Part shown: positions 7,724-15,633 of the stretch, piece after piece | Numbering within the stretch: position 1 is the first letter of the stretch | How the letters are laid out: each line of letters opens with the position of its first letter | Assembly (NCBI GenBank): GCA_017465545.1 | Contig: JAFTVY010000053.1 | Coordinates: 1-41,165, forward strand | Reading direction: 5' to 3' | DNA length: 41,165 nt | Origin: Ruminiclostridium sp. | Lineage (GTDB): Bacteria; Bacillota; Clostridia; Oscillospirales; Ruminococcaceae | The notes under the pieces: model-generated | Told to the model about the DNA's origin: nothing | Seen by the model: the letters and a program-made list of their open reading frames with translations, nothing else | Database searches by the model: none | Made by a program: the position numbers and the translations under genes

Positions 7724-8316
7724 TGTTCAATCTCCTTTTCTCCGTCACAAACCAGATAAATATCATCTGCATACTCTTTTACGTAAGCAAAAAAAATATC
7801 GCTGTTTTCTTTATAAAAGACTTTGCTCACAACGTCTCTTGTGTCGCTTTTAAGCTCTACGTTACTTGCGTCAGAAACCAGAACACCCGTTATATAAAAA
7901 TCGTCTGTGTTGTTTATCTTGAAAATATCCAGTGCATAGTTTCCGTCAAGCTTTCTATCGGTGAGGGTATATCCATAAAACGAAGTCAGCATATAACCCT
8001 TTTCGTCCTTCAGAAGAAAAATCTGCGAATATGTATTACTATCCTTCTTATACACCACCATAGACGAGCTTTCGCCTTCTACAACGTAATCATATTTACC
8101 CGTTTCCACGTAGGAAAAAGCCTGTTCAGGCGTGTCAAAGCGGATAAAGGCGTTTTCTACCGGGAATATTGATATGATAGAAGCAAATGCGACAATTGAT
8201 ACTATAGTTATGATAACAACCGGCTTTTTTTGCAGAAGCTTCTTTTTGTTAAGTACAATTAGTATCGGAATAAAAATTATGGCTGAAATTACAAGTCTGA
8301 TTAAGATAAATAACAT
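7720..8316 (-). CDS. Small membrane protein with extracytoplasmic domain
   Basis: A 198-residue protein with two N-terminal membrane segments (about residues 2-22 and 33-52, separated by the basic NKKKLLQKK) and then a soluble domain of about 145 residues containing PEQAFSYVETGKYDYVVEGE and SMVVYKKDSNTYS. With both segments crossing, the soluble domain would be on the same side as the N-terminus; orientation is not certain. No family was recognised. The stop codon overlaps the start of the ABC-like gene, which suggests that the two products work together. A shortened copy of this gene's 3' end is found at 9434-9508. Confidence 0.7.
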   Translation of the reverse strand: MLFILIRLVISAIIFIPILIVLNKKKLLQKKPVVIITIVSIVAFASIISIFPVENAFIRFDTPEQAFSYVETGKYDYVVEGESSSMVVYKKDSNTYSQIFLLKDEKGYMLTSFYGYTLTDRKLDGNYALDIFKINNTDDFYITGVLVSDASNVELKSDTRDVVSKVFYKENSDIFFAYVKEYADDIYLVCDGEKEIEH

Positions 8317-8366
8317 TTTAAATTACCCCGTTGTCGCTTACTGCATAATCTGAAACTATTTAATGT

Positions 8367-8479
8367 GCATATGGTTTCAGCGTTATTACAGGACTTCTTT
8401 TTTGCGGTTTGTGTGGGATTTTATTTTCTGATTCTCTTCTGAATTTTTGCTTTGAGTGTTTCTATTTTTTCTTTTCTTT
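8367..8479. repeat. Second copy of the 3' duplicated block
   Basis: Partner of 5934-6046. It contains the end of zinc-ribbon gene B and the same non-coding DNA downstream of its stop. Confidence 0.9.
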
Positions 8480-8879
8480 TTTCTCTTTCGAGAAGTATCA
8501 ATTCTACGTTTTCGTATACGGCTTTACAACCGGTACACTCAAAGTAGTACGTTACAAATTTTATATTACCTACAAGATATGTGTCAAGTGATGAGAAATC
8601 ATAATTTTTCGCTTCTTCTGAAAATGAGTTTACAATCTTTTCTTTTTTCTTGACGGCTAAAATGGCGTTACACTTTTCACAATAATGCTTTTTATGAAAG
8701 AAGTATGGAGTTCCATAACGCTGATATGACGTACCGTGGATTATGATTTCCTCGCCATTACTACCATCTTTTCTCGGATCGTATTTATCGGCGATTTCAC
8801 ACAATTTATCTACACCGCTTTCGACTACACTATTTGCCTTTTTGTATAGCCGGACTAATTTTCTTGTCATTTCATCCAT
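8421..8879 (-). CDS. Zinc-ribbon protein B, paralogue of 5988-6458
   Basis: A 152-residue paralogue of gene A. The start at 8879 (MDEMTRKLV) uses the same AAGGAG site. The N-terminal 50 residues and the C-terminal KAKIQKRIRK are the same as in A, and NSFSEEAKNYDF is shared in the middle. The two CxxC pairs are kept but with different surroundings (CEKC and CTGC against CPNC and CPDC), and the charged linker before the last helix is shorter. Conserved ends around a diverged core suggest gene conversion at the ends or selected change in the ribbon. The function is unknown. Confidence 0.75.
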   Translation of the reverse strand: MDEMTRKLVRLYKKANSVVESGVDKLCEIADKYDPRKDGSNGEEIIIHGTSYQRYGTPYFFHKKHYCEKCNAILAVKKKEKIVNSFSEEAKNYDFSSLDTYLVGNIKFVTYYFECTGCKAVYENVELILLEREKRKEKIETLKAKIQKRIRK

Positions 8880-8918
8880 GTCACCACTCCTTACTAAAAG
8901 CATAACTATACCCGTACA
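8734..8918. repeat. Second copy of the 5' duplicated block
   Basis: Partner of 6313-6497, with about three mismatches in 185 bp. It includes the ribosome site and first third of zinc-ribbon gene B. Confidence 0.92.
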
Positions 8919-8925
8919 GTAAAGC

Positions 8926-9417
8926 TTACTTGTATTTATCTATCACATTCGGTATTCGACTTATAATCTGTATTTTTGTAACGTTTTCCTTATTGACTGT
9001 TATTTCAGGCAGTACAATCATATTATCAATCAATATCCTGGACATTGATTTTGTGTTGACTATTCTTTTTGCCTTTTTCTCATCTATCGTTTCTGAAGAA
9101 ATCACCCAGAAGCTATGTCCGTGTATGGTTAAACAGCGACAGGCATATTTCAGCTCATCCCACGGTACAAATATATGTCCTTTATTTTTATCACCTGTTA
9201 TCCGCAAGCCTTCTGCTTCAACTTTCAATACGAGCTTTGAACTGTCATAAAGCTCTTTAGCGAGGACAATGAAGAGTATCGCAACGATGGGCAACAATAT
9301 ATTGCTAATTTTAAAATCGTGCAATAAATATCCGAAGAGGATCAGAAGAAAAACAGATTCCGCTATCATAATGTAAGCAAAGACAGCGTTTGATTTCTGT
9401 AGTCTGTATTCTGTCAT
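8926..9417 (-). CDS. Membrane protein with possible bacterial PH-like domain
   Basis: A 163-residue protein. The start at 9417 (MTEYRLQKS) follows GGAGG by 10 bases; the in-frame start at 9441 has no such site. Two membrane segments at about residues 14-35 and 40-58 are followed by a cytoplasmic domain with LKVEAEGLRITGDK and HIFVPWDELKY. This strand pattern, with a W-D-E-L turn, is common in bacterial PH-like domains attached to a membrane hairpin, but the match is by eye. It lies upstream of zinc-ribbon gene B in the same direction; its C-terminal DNA recurs as a remnant at 7037-7088. Confidence 0.65.
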   Translation of the reverse strand: MTEYRLQKSNAVFAYIMIAESVFLLILFGYLLHDFKISNILLPIVAILFIVLAKELYDSSKLVLKVEAEGLRITGDKNKGHIFVPWDELKYACRCLTIHGHSFWVISSETIDEKKAKRIVNTKSMSRILIDNMIVLPEITVNKENVTKIQIISRIPNVIDKYK

Positions 9418-9433
9418 AGCGTCGTTACCTCCG

Positions 9434-9508
9434 TCAACCACCGATTTCTACCTTTTCTCCGTCACAAACCAAATAAATATCATCTGCGTAATCTGAAGCT
9501 ATTTATTG
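9434..9508 (-). pseudogene. Deletion remnant of a 7720-8316-type gene
   Basis: The minus strand reads YADDIYLVCDGEKVEIGG and a stop, close to the end of the intact gene (YADDIYLVCDGEKEIEH). The DNA at 9451-9490 matches 7734-7773 with two mismatches. The match then continues into 8343-8365, which is the DNA upstream of the intact gene. The gene body is therefore missing exactly between two CTGCATA words (7767-7773 and 8341-8347 in the intact copy). Confidence 0.8.
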
Positions 9509-9849
9509 CTTCTACATATAATATCGGAAACCCCGCCCGTTCTGTTAGATGAAATTTTAAAAAATTTTCATTTTGTAGACTGTGCCAATTCACAGCCTTT
9601 ATTTTTGTGCAATCTGCCTTGATCGGGATGGAAAATCAGGGCGTCTCACCACCGACGTTGCGGAAAATATATCCTGATTTAATAATATCATACCTAAAAT
9701 TGTAAGTCAAGAAAGCCTGCGGAACAAAGCTATTACGCTTACTGCCTTTTTACGGCGTTTTTCTTTGTGGCTGTTGTAGTCGGCTGTTGCCGTACATATG
9801 GATACAGGCTGTATATTTCATCTTTCAGGAAATTTTCAGACAAAATTTA
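9509..9849. other. Intergenic region with an unrecognised foldable segment
   Basis: No gene was found. A possible nested structure lies at 9633-9680: outer arms AAATCAGG / CCTGATTT (9633-9640 / 9673-9680) enclose CGTC / GACG (9642-9645 / 9654-9657) with a purine-rich internal segment. It does not match a riboswitch class that I can identify. A weak AT-rich inverted repeat (ATGAAATTTT / AAAATTTTCAT) lies near 9552-9576. Confidence 0.35.
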
Positions 9850-9878
9850 TTGACTATCCTTTTATTTTAAGGTACAAT
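9850..9878 (+). promoter_or_regulatory. Sigma-A-type promoter for the ECF sigma operon
   Basis: TTGACT at 9850-9855, a 17-bp spacer, and TACAAT at 9873-9878. The start codon of the sigma gene is about 150 bp downstream, which leaves a long leader. Confidence 0.75.
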
Positions 9879-10029
9879 AATTATATATGTGCGTCGGGAT
9901 GATTGATAAATAGTTATTATGCACAAAATTACAAAGGAAATTTCTACGTAGACTTTTGAAACTTTTGAACGAAATCTGCCTACTACAATTATGGTAGGTG
10001 ACAAAGCGAGGTGAGCCGAAGGGCGCAGC

Positions 10030-10575
10030 ATGAGTCACAAGGACGATACAGCGAAATATTTTGACGAGGTGTACGAGCAGACCATAAAGGCGGTAACCCG
10101 CTTTATAGTCAGCAAATGCAGTAGCTTTGAGGACGCCGAGGATATGGTACAGAGCGTTTATACAAGGTTCTACCAGCGTATATCCCAGAAGGGCTACGAG
10201 GATATAGAAAGTCCTGAGGCTTTTCTTATAAATATAGCAAAATTCGAATGCAAGACTTATTTTTCCGTAAAGAAAAAGAATGAAAAAATATCCTCCTTTT
10301 CAGATTATTCCGAGGAGGAAATGGTAAATATAGAAGCACAGATGTCAAAGCCGCAGAAATCCCTTGTGGATATTATGTGCAATAAGCTTATGGCAAAGAA
10401 GATATTTGACGACATCGTGAAAACGGACGAAGTGACGGGACAGATATTCTACCTGCATTTTGCCTGCGATATGAAGCTTGAGGACGTGGCGACAGCACTT
10501 GACGTAAGTCTGTCAACGGTAAAGAATAAGCTCTACCGCACCATTGAGCGGCTGAGAAAGAAATACAGATTTTAA
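10030..10575 (+). CDS. ECF-type RNA polymerase sigma factor
   Basis: A 181-residue sigma-70 family protein of the short ECF type. Region 2 is at about residues 10-80 (FEDAEDMVQSVYTRFYQRI, then SPEAFLINIAKFECKTYF) and region 4 at about 120-178, with the helix-turn-helix LEDVATALDVSLSTVKNKLY. The linker (residues 85-118) is acidic. AAGGGCG precedes the ATG. The gene that follows by 22 bp encodes a single-span membrane protein, the usual arrangement for an ECF sigma factor and its membrane anti-sigma. The upstream promoter looks like a vegetative one; no autoregulatory ECF promoter was recognised. The regulon is unknown. Confidence 0.9.
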   Translation: MSHKDDTAKYFDEVYEQTIKAVTRFIVSKCSSFEDAEDMVQSVYTRFYQRISQKGYEDIESPEAFLINIAKFECKTYFSVKKKNEKISSFSDYSEEEMVNIEAQMSKPQKSLVDIMCNKLMAKKIFDDIVKTDEVTGQIFYLHFACDMKLEDVATALDVSLSTVKNKLYRTIERLRKKYRF

Positions 10576-10597
10576 TCTTACGAAGGGAGGCTTTATT

Positions 10598-11479
10598 TTG
10601 AACGAAAAAGATTTTTACAAACAGCTTATGAGTGAATATTCATTCGATCACGAAAAAATAAAAAAAGCCGCTATGGGTAAGATTACACAGTCAAGCTCAA
10701 AGAAAACCCCGATGAAGTGGATAGCTACCGGATGTGCGGCGGCTGTGGTTGCGGTTACTATCGGTACGGTAGGAATTATAGCGGCGACCTCAGGCGGAAA
10801 TCCCGTGACGGTTACTCCTACTACCTCCATTTCGATAGAGGAACGCTTCAAGCTTGCTTTAGAGGCTTATGAGAAATCAGACCAGAACACCGAGGACGTA
10901 TTCCTTTACGTAACCTTTATGCATACCGAGACTCCTTCGGCTATGCAGGATATTCTTGCCCGTGCGGACGGTACGGGAGAAATAAAGGTAATAGAGGTAT
11001 ATAATGCCGATAATACCTGCGTCAGCGGTAGCGCCAATATCAAGGAGCTTTTCGAGGCTGACGAGGAAACTATAGTAGCGGTAAAGATAAGATGCCCGGG
11101 AAACTTTATAAAAAGACTTTCCCGAGATAGGGAGGTGTATCTTGTAGAAACTGAAGAAGCCTTTGAAAACGGTAGCTTCAGCGCAATAGATACAACCGTA
11201 AGCAACCCCACACCGCCCGAAACAAGCACCGACAGTACGGAAACCTCCACCCCTGAAGAGGATACAAGCTCCTCAACAGAGCAGACCTCACCGCCTCCCG
11301 TGGTGGGCGATACGACTCCCGTAAAGGAAGAGGAAGATTCAGAGCATCCGGGACAGTCGGAGCCGGTCGTGACAACTCCCGTGACAGAGACGACAGAGCC
11401 ACCCGTGACGGAGGCAACGGATATTCCCGAAACGGAAGCTCCCGTAACTTCCGCTCAGACCGAGAGCGTAACAGAATAA
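10598..11479 (+). CDS. Single-span membrane protein, probable anti-sigma partner
   Basis: A 293-residue protein beginning at a TTG with GGAGG 7 bases upstream. It has a short cytoplasmic N-terminus (residues 1-40), one membrane segment (about 41-64, Ala/Val/Gly-rich), an extracytoplasmic domain to about residue 195, and a tail of about 95 residues that is almost only Thr, Pro, Glu and Ser (ETTEPPVTEATDIPETEAP). The cytoplasmic part is too short for a normal zinc anti-sigma domain and has no Cys/His pair, so the anti-sigma role rests on gene order. The Thr/Pro tail may be cell-wall-spanning or glycosylated. Confidence 0.7.
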   Translation: MNEKDFYKQLMSEYSFDHEKIKKAAMGKITQSSSKKTPMKWIATGCAAAVVAVTIGTVGIIAATSGGNPVTVTPTTSISIEERFKLALEAYEKSDQNTEDVFLYVTFMHTETPSAMQDILARADGTGEIKVIEVYNADNTCVSGSANIKELFEADEETIVAVKIRCPGNFIKRLSRDREVYLVETEEAFENGSFSAIDTTVSNPTPPETSTDSTETSTPEEDTSSSTEQTSPPPVVGDTTPVKEEEDSEHPGQSEPVVTTPVTETTEPPVTEATDIPETEAPVTSAQTESVTE

Positions 11480-11785
11480 GATAACAGACCTGCGGATTAT
11501 CTCCGCAGGTTCAGACTGAAGACAAACTCACGCATCGCAAAAATGCGTAAAATTTTGCACTTGTCTTGCGAATATATAAAAATATCGATAAAAGTTCAGG
11601 GAAGCCGAAGACGGCTTCCCTGAAGCATTTTTGCTTACTTCGTCATCCGCCCCTCAACGTACTATATGTACGCCTGTCGGGACGGCTTCCTCGTCTGCGT
11701 GCGTTTTTCATCGTCTGACAGCGTGTAGACAAGACTTTGTCTACACGCTGAGACCTGCGGATTATCTCCGCAGGTTTTTATTTAT
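11480..11785. other. Hairpin-rich spacer with two copies of a 25-base word
   Basis: No gene was found. Four inverted repeats stand in series: 11488-11510 (9-bp stem), 11595-11624 (13-bp stem, AAGA-type loop), 11658-11672 (CGTAC-TATAT-GTACG) and 11719-11750 (14-bp stem), and then 11753-11775. The first and last share the word ACCTGCGGA-TTATC-TCCGCAGGT. Only the last is followed by a good T tract. The central part looks like a REP-type intergenic element. Confidence 0.65.
11753..11782 (+). terminator. Rho-independent terminator before the lipid operon
   Basis: A 9-bp stem ACCTGCGGA / TCCGCAGGT with a TTATC loop, followed by TTTTTATTT. A copy at 11488-11510 without the T tract lies just after the stop of the preceding gene. 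Confidence 0.85.
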
Positions 11786-11809
11786 GCTTCCCGACAGTCT
11801 GAAGCTCTG

Positions 11810-11870
11810 CCGTTATCCGATAACGGGATTCCCTTCTTATGTTGAAATCCGACAGTTTTTGTGATATAAT
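11810..11870 (+). promoter_or_regulatory. Promoter and upstream palindrome of the seven-gene operon
   Basis: TTGAAA at 11842-11847, a 17-bp spacer, and TATAAT at 11865-11870. Upstream, the palindrome CCGTTAT-CCG-ATAACGG (11810-11826) ends 15 bp before the -35 box and may be an operator or activator site. Confidence 0.75.
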
Positions 11871-11909
11871 GTAAAATGGTTTATTATGTATTTACAGAAA
11901 GGGTATTTT

Positions 11910-12503
11910 ATGGAACAGCTTGCGGAAATGTACGTCACCTTGCTACCCGTCATACTTGCAGGGGTTTTCAATATGGTATGGTGCAAAATAAGAGTCTGCG
12001 ATTTTCTTAAAAAGCCCGTTGACTTCGGTAGGAATTTTCCCGACGGAAGAAGAATCTTCGGAGATAACAAGACCTTTAAGGGCTTTATCGGAATGATAAT
12101 TTCAGGAGCAATCTTTTCTGTAGCGTGGGGACTTATTTCTTACGGTAACGAGACTCTTACAGCCTGCAATTATTTTTACAGAAATTATGATAATTCCTTT
12201 TTATATAATCTGCTTACGGGAGCGCTTTCAGGCTTTGCCTATGCTCTTTTTGAGCTACCCAACAGCTTTCTTAAAAGAAGACTTGGTATCACTCCGGGAA
12301 AGAACGATATAAGAGGAATAAAAAGAGTACTTTTCGTATTCCTCGATCAGGCGGATTCGGTTTTCGGATGTGTGCTTGTGGTATGCATCTTCTTCCCCTT
12401 ACCCGTGTGGTATTACTTTGTATACGTGCTGGTAGGTGCAGTAACGCATATTATTTTCAATATGCTTTTGTACTTCTGCCACCTGAGAAAAAATATGTTC
12501 TGA
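11910..12503 (+). CDS. CarS-like CDP-archaeol synthase family protein (CTP-transferase)
   Basis: A 197-residue multi-pass membrane protein. The start at 11910 (MEQLAEMYV) follows AAAGGG at a normal distance; the in-frame ATG at 11886 lies before that site. The motifs are those of the DUF46/CarS family, relatives of CdsA: FGDNKTFKG at about residues 50-58, NSFLKRRLGITPGK in the second half, and the following FLDQADSVFG. In archaea CarS moves CMP from CTP to a phosphorylated ether lipid to give a CDP-lipid. In this operon it precedes PssA, which uses a CDP-lipid. The lipid acceptor here is unknown; it need not be an archaeal one, since CarS-like proteins also occur in bacteria. Confidence 0.8.
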   Translation: MEQLAEMYVTLLPVILAGVFNMVWCKIRVCDFLKKPVDFGRNFPDGRRIFGDNKTFKGFIGMIISGAIFSVAWGLISYGNETLTACNYFYRNYDNSFLYNLLTGALSGFAYALFELPNSFLKRRLGITPGKNDIRGIKRVLFVFLDQADSVFGCVLVVCIFFPLPVWYYFVYVLVGAVTHIIFNMLLYFCHLRKNMF

Positions 12504-12519
12504 AGGAAAGGATATATAA

Positions 12520-15027
12520 ATGAGTATTTACAGTCTTGAAGAAAAGCTGAGCGTGACTGACGTCGGCAATAAGGCGGCTTTTCTTTCCTTGATGAAAGGC
12601 GAAGGCTTCAGAGTTCCTGCAGGTATCGTTTTATCAGACGAAATTTTTAAAAAGACTATCTGCGGGAGCGATAACAAGCAAAAGGCAGACGAGCTTCTTA
12701 AAGAGCTTAATGGGGACAATGCAAGGGAGATTTCCGAAAAGCTTGCCATGCTTTATTCCTCCCTTGCCCTATCCGACGAAGTAAAAACAGAAATCGCCGA
12801 AAAAACGGATAGCAGAAAGAGGTATGCGGTACGAAGCAGCGGCATAAAGGAAGATCTTCAGGGCTTTTCCTTTGCGGGACAGTACGATACCTTTATAAAC
12901 GTAAGCGGAGCTGAAGAAATTTCAGCGGCGGTTATAAAATGCTATCTTTCGGCATATTCGGAAACTGTGCTTTCTTACCTTGCGACAAACGGAATATCCA
13001 CCGATGAAATCGGTATGGCGGTCATTGTTCAGGAAATGGTAGACTCTGATATAAGCGGAGTAGCATTCACGGTAAATCCCACTAGCGGCTGTGATAAGGA
13101 GATATTCATCGAAGCCGCAGGCGGTCAGGGTGAAAATCTTGTAAGCGGAAAGGTTGCCGCCGAGAGATATTCCTATAACTGGTGGAATAAGGAGCTTACG
13201 GCATCCTCAGGCAGTCTGCTGACAGCGGACAAGGTAAAGGAGATAGCGGAAACCGCACTTTCTATCCAGCAGTATTTCGGCTATCCTTGTGATATTGAAT
13301 TTGCCTATAAAAAGGACGCTCTCTATATCCTTCAGGCAAGGGCGGTAACAAAGATTCTCTATAACGATATAAAGGATCAATGGTCAACTGCGGACTTTAA
13401 GGACGGCGGTGTTTCCGCTACGGTATGTACGCCCTATATGTGGAGCCTTTACGAATACATATGGGAAAGCGAGCTCAGAAAATTCCTTATAGAATCTAAG
13501 ATTCTGACGCCTGCCGAAGTCAGCAGAAAGCTGGGCGATATGTTCTACGGTCGCCCCTACTGGAATATGACTATTGTAAAATCTGCTATGGCTAAGGTCC
13601 CTGGGTATAAGGAGAGGGACTTTGACAGCGAATTCGGTGTAAAGATAACCTACAGCGGCAACGGAAATACAACCTCAATAAATCCGAAAAGTATATTCGG
13701 AATAATAAGAATTGCTCTTGCACAGAAAAAAATAGTCGGAGAAAGAAGAGAGAATGCCGAGGCTCTGAAGTCACAGCTTCTTGATACCTATTCTGCTTAT
13801 TTTGCCGATAAGGATAAGACTTTTTCCGCTGATGAAATAAAGTCGAAATGGCGACAGCTTATATTTACCGATTATCTGAAAAGCGAAAGCACCTATTTCA
13901 GACAGATTTTTATCAATACCATCCATCAGTCCTTATATAAGGATAAGATCTTAAAGCATACCACAAAGGGCGGATATTTCACCCTTATAGGTGGTCTTGA
14001 TAATATATCCCATCTGCTCCCCTTCTACAGCATATGGGAGATAAGCAGAAGGATAAGAAAGGACGAAAAGGCGCTTTCCTTCTGGAATGATACTCCCGCT
14101 GATGTGATAGCGGCAAAAATCAGCGAAGCACCCTTCGGTGATATGATTTTAAAATATATCGGGGATTACGGCTACCACTCAAAAAAGGAGCTTGACGTAA
14201 CCTACCCCTCTTTTTACGAGGATATAAACGCTATAATAAACGACGTTAAAAGTACCTGTGCTTTAGGTGACGAATGCTCTCCAGAAAAGGATTCACTGCG
14301 CCTGCGAGAGGATTTCAGTAAGGAAATGGAGCAGGTAAAGGGAAAAATCTCTTCATCAGCGTACAAGAAATTTGAAAAGAACGTAACTGAAATGAGAAGT
14401 ATGCTCTGGTGGAGAGAAGAATTCAGGGACGTTTCCACAAGATTCTACTGCATAATAAGAGCCTATACCTTAAGGCTTGCGCAGACTCTTTATGACGAAG
14501 GGGTGATCCGGGATAAAGAGGATATATGGTTTACCAAAATTGAGGACGTACGAAGCTTTCTTGACGGCAAAATTTCAAAGGAAGAGCTTGCTGAAATAAT
14601 AAAGAGGAATAAAATCTATTACTCTTCCTTTAGAAATTTCCAGAACGAAAATGAAATCGGTTCTGCCTTTCAGGGTGCCGTTTCAGGTCAGTCCGACAAG
14701 GCGCTCAGCGGTATAGGTTGTTCTTGCTACAAGGCGACGGGAGTTGCAAGGGTAATAAGCTCCCTTGACGAGACGGACAGACTGTGCGAGGGTGATATAC
14801 TTATAACAAAATTCACCGATACCGGCTGGACAAGTCTTTTTGCAAAGCTTGGCGGAATCGTTACCGAATACGGCGGAATGCTCTGCCATGCCGCAATAGT
14901 TTCAAGAGAATACGGCATCCCCTGTGTAGTATGTGCGGAAAATGCAACGAAGCTTATAAAGGATGGCGAAACTATTACGATAAACGGAGAGACCGGCGAA
15001 ATTATACTTGGTGGTGAAAAGAATTGA
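12520..15027 (+). CDS. RPH-like phosphotransferase 1 (PEP-synthase-type N- and His domains)
   Basis: An 835-residue cytoplasmic enzyme. The N-terminal ATP-grasp domain of PEP synthase/PPDK type is clear (AVRSSGIKEDLQGFSFAGQ, then VIVQEMVDSDISGVAFTVNP). A middle domain of about 400 residues has no match that I can name. The C-terminal swivelling domain carries the phospho-acceptor His790 in GGMLCHAAIVSREYGIPC. There is no C-terminal PEP/pyruvate TIM barrel. Order and length match rifampicin phosphotransferase, which uses ATP to phosphorylate an alcohol, giving AMP and phosphate, better than PEP synthase. The substrate is unknown. In this operon it could phosphorylate a lipid alcohol. It starts 16 bp after the CarS-like gene and overlaps pssA. 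Confidence 0.8.
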   Translation: MSIYSLEEKLSVTDVGNKAAFLSLMKGEGFRVPAGIVLSDEIFKKTICGSDNKQKADELLKELNGDNAREISEKLAMLYSSLALSDEVKTEIAEKTDSRKRYAVRSSGIKEDLQGFSFAGQYDTFINVSGAEEISAAVIKCYLSAYSETVLSYLATNGISTDEIGMAVIVQEMVDSDISGVAFTVNPTSGCDKEIFIEAAGGQGENLVSGKVAAERYSYNWWNKELTASSGSLLTADKVKEIAETALSIQQYFGYPCDIEFAYKKDALYILQARAVTKILYNDIKDQWSTADFKDGGVSATVCTPYMWSLYEYIWESELRKFLIESKILTPAEVSRKLGDMFYGRPYWNMTIVKSAMAKVPGYKERDFDSEFGVKITYSGNGNTTSINPKSIFGIIRIALAQKKIVGERRENAEALKSQLLDTYSAYFADKDKTFSADEIKSKWRQLIFTDYLKSESTYFRQIFINTIHQSLYKDKILKHTTKGGYFTLIGGLDNISHLLPFYSIWEISRRIRKDEKALSFWNDTPADVIAAKISEAPFGDMILKYIGDYGYHSKKELDVTYPSFYEDINAIINDVKSTCALGDECSPEKDSLRLREDFSKEMEQVKGKISSSAYKKFEKNVTEMRSMLWWREEFRDVSTRFYCIIRAYTLRLAQTLYDEGVIRDKEDIWFTKIEDVRSFLDGKISKEELAEIIKRNKIYYSSFRNFQNENEIGSAFQGAVSGQSDKALSGIGCSCYKATGVARVISSLDETDRLCEGDILITKFTDTGWTSLFAKLGGIVTEYGGMLCHAAIVSREYGIPCVVCAENATKLIKDGETITINGETGEIILGGEKN

Positions 15028-15632
15028 AAATGATACTGGGCTATTATAATAAATCGGTAATACTTACCTATATAGGAGCGGCATCGGCGGTACTGGGAAT
15101 GGTACTTTCCTTTTCGGGAGCAATGAAGCTTGCCGTACTGTGCCTTATCGTATGCGGAGTAGCAGACCTTTTCGACGGAATGATAGCAAGACGTTGCAAG
15201 AGGACTGAAGCGGAAAAGGAGTTCGGGATACAGATAGATTCTCTTACCGATATGGTGAGCTTTGCGGTATTTCCCGTTGTGCTTTCTGTCGCTATGGGCA
15301 ATACGGCGTGGTATCATATTCTGATATATATAATTTACCTGCTTGCGGCTATAACGAGACTGGGCTATTTCAACGTATCCACTTCTACCGAAGCGGTAAC
15401 TGAATTTTACACGGGACTACCCGTTACCTTTGCCTCGCTGATAGCTGTATCGGCTTATATAATAGGCAGTATTTTCAGTATCACACAGATAATTCTGCCT
15501 GTCTGCCTTTTTGTTACCGCTCTTCTTTTTGTTCTTAAAATAAAGATTGCAAAGCCAAGGGGTATTGCCTACCTGCTTTTAGGACTTCTTGCTATCGGTC
15601 TTGCGGTAGCTACTGTTTTTATCGGTGGTTGA
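15024..15632 (+). CDS. pssA: CDP-alcohol phosphatidyltransferase, phosphatidylserine synthase type
   Basis: A 202-residue membrane protein with about six hydrophobic segments. The CDP-alcohol phosphatidyltransferase signature is complete at about residues 50-77: DGMIARR, then eight or more residues to G, then D-x3-D (FGIQIDSLTD). The later RLGYFNV and TGLPVT match the PssA branch, which joins L-serine to a CDP-lipid and releases CMP. The start is TTG at 15024, overlapping the previous stop; an ATG at 15030 is the alternative. The next gene is a PS decarboxylase, which supports serine as the substrate. The lipid half may be ordinary diacylglycerol or the product of the CarS-like enzyme. Confidence 0.88.
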   Translation: MKMILGYYNKSVILTYIGAASAVLGMVLSFSGAMKLAVLCLIVCGVADLFDGMIARRCKRTEAEKEFGIQIDSLTDMVSFAVFPVVLSVAMGNTAWYHILIYIIYLLAAITRLGYFNVSTSTEAVTEFYTGLPVTFASLIAVSAYIIGSIFSITQIILPVCLFVTALLFVLKIKIAKPRGIAYLLLGLLAIGLAVATVFIGG

Positions 15633-15633
15633 T

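Noticed and set aside
11837-12070. Minus-strand ORF across the start of the CarS-like gene
   Set aside because: It overlaps the promoter and a conserved membrane protein start and has no ribosome site.
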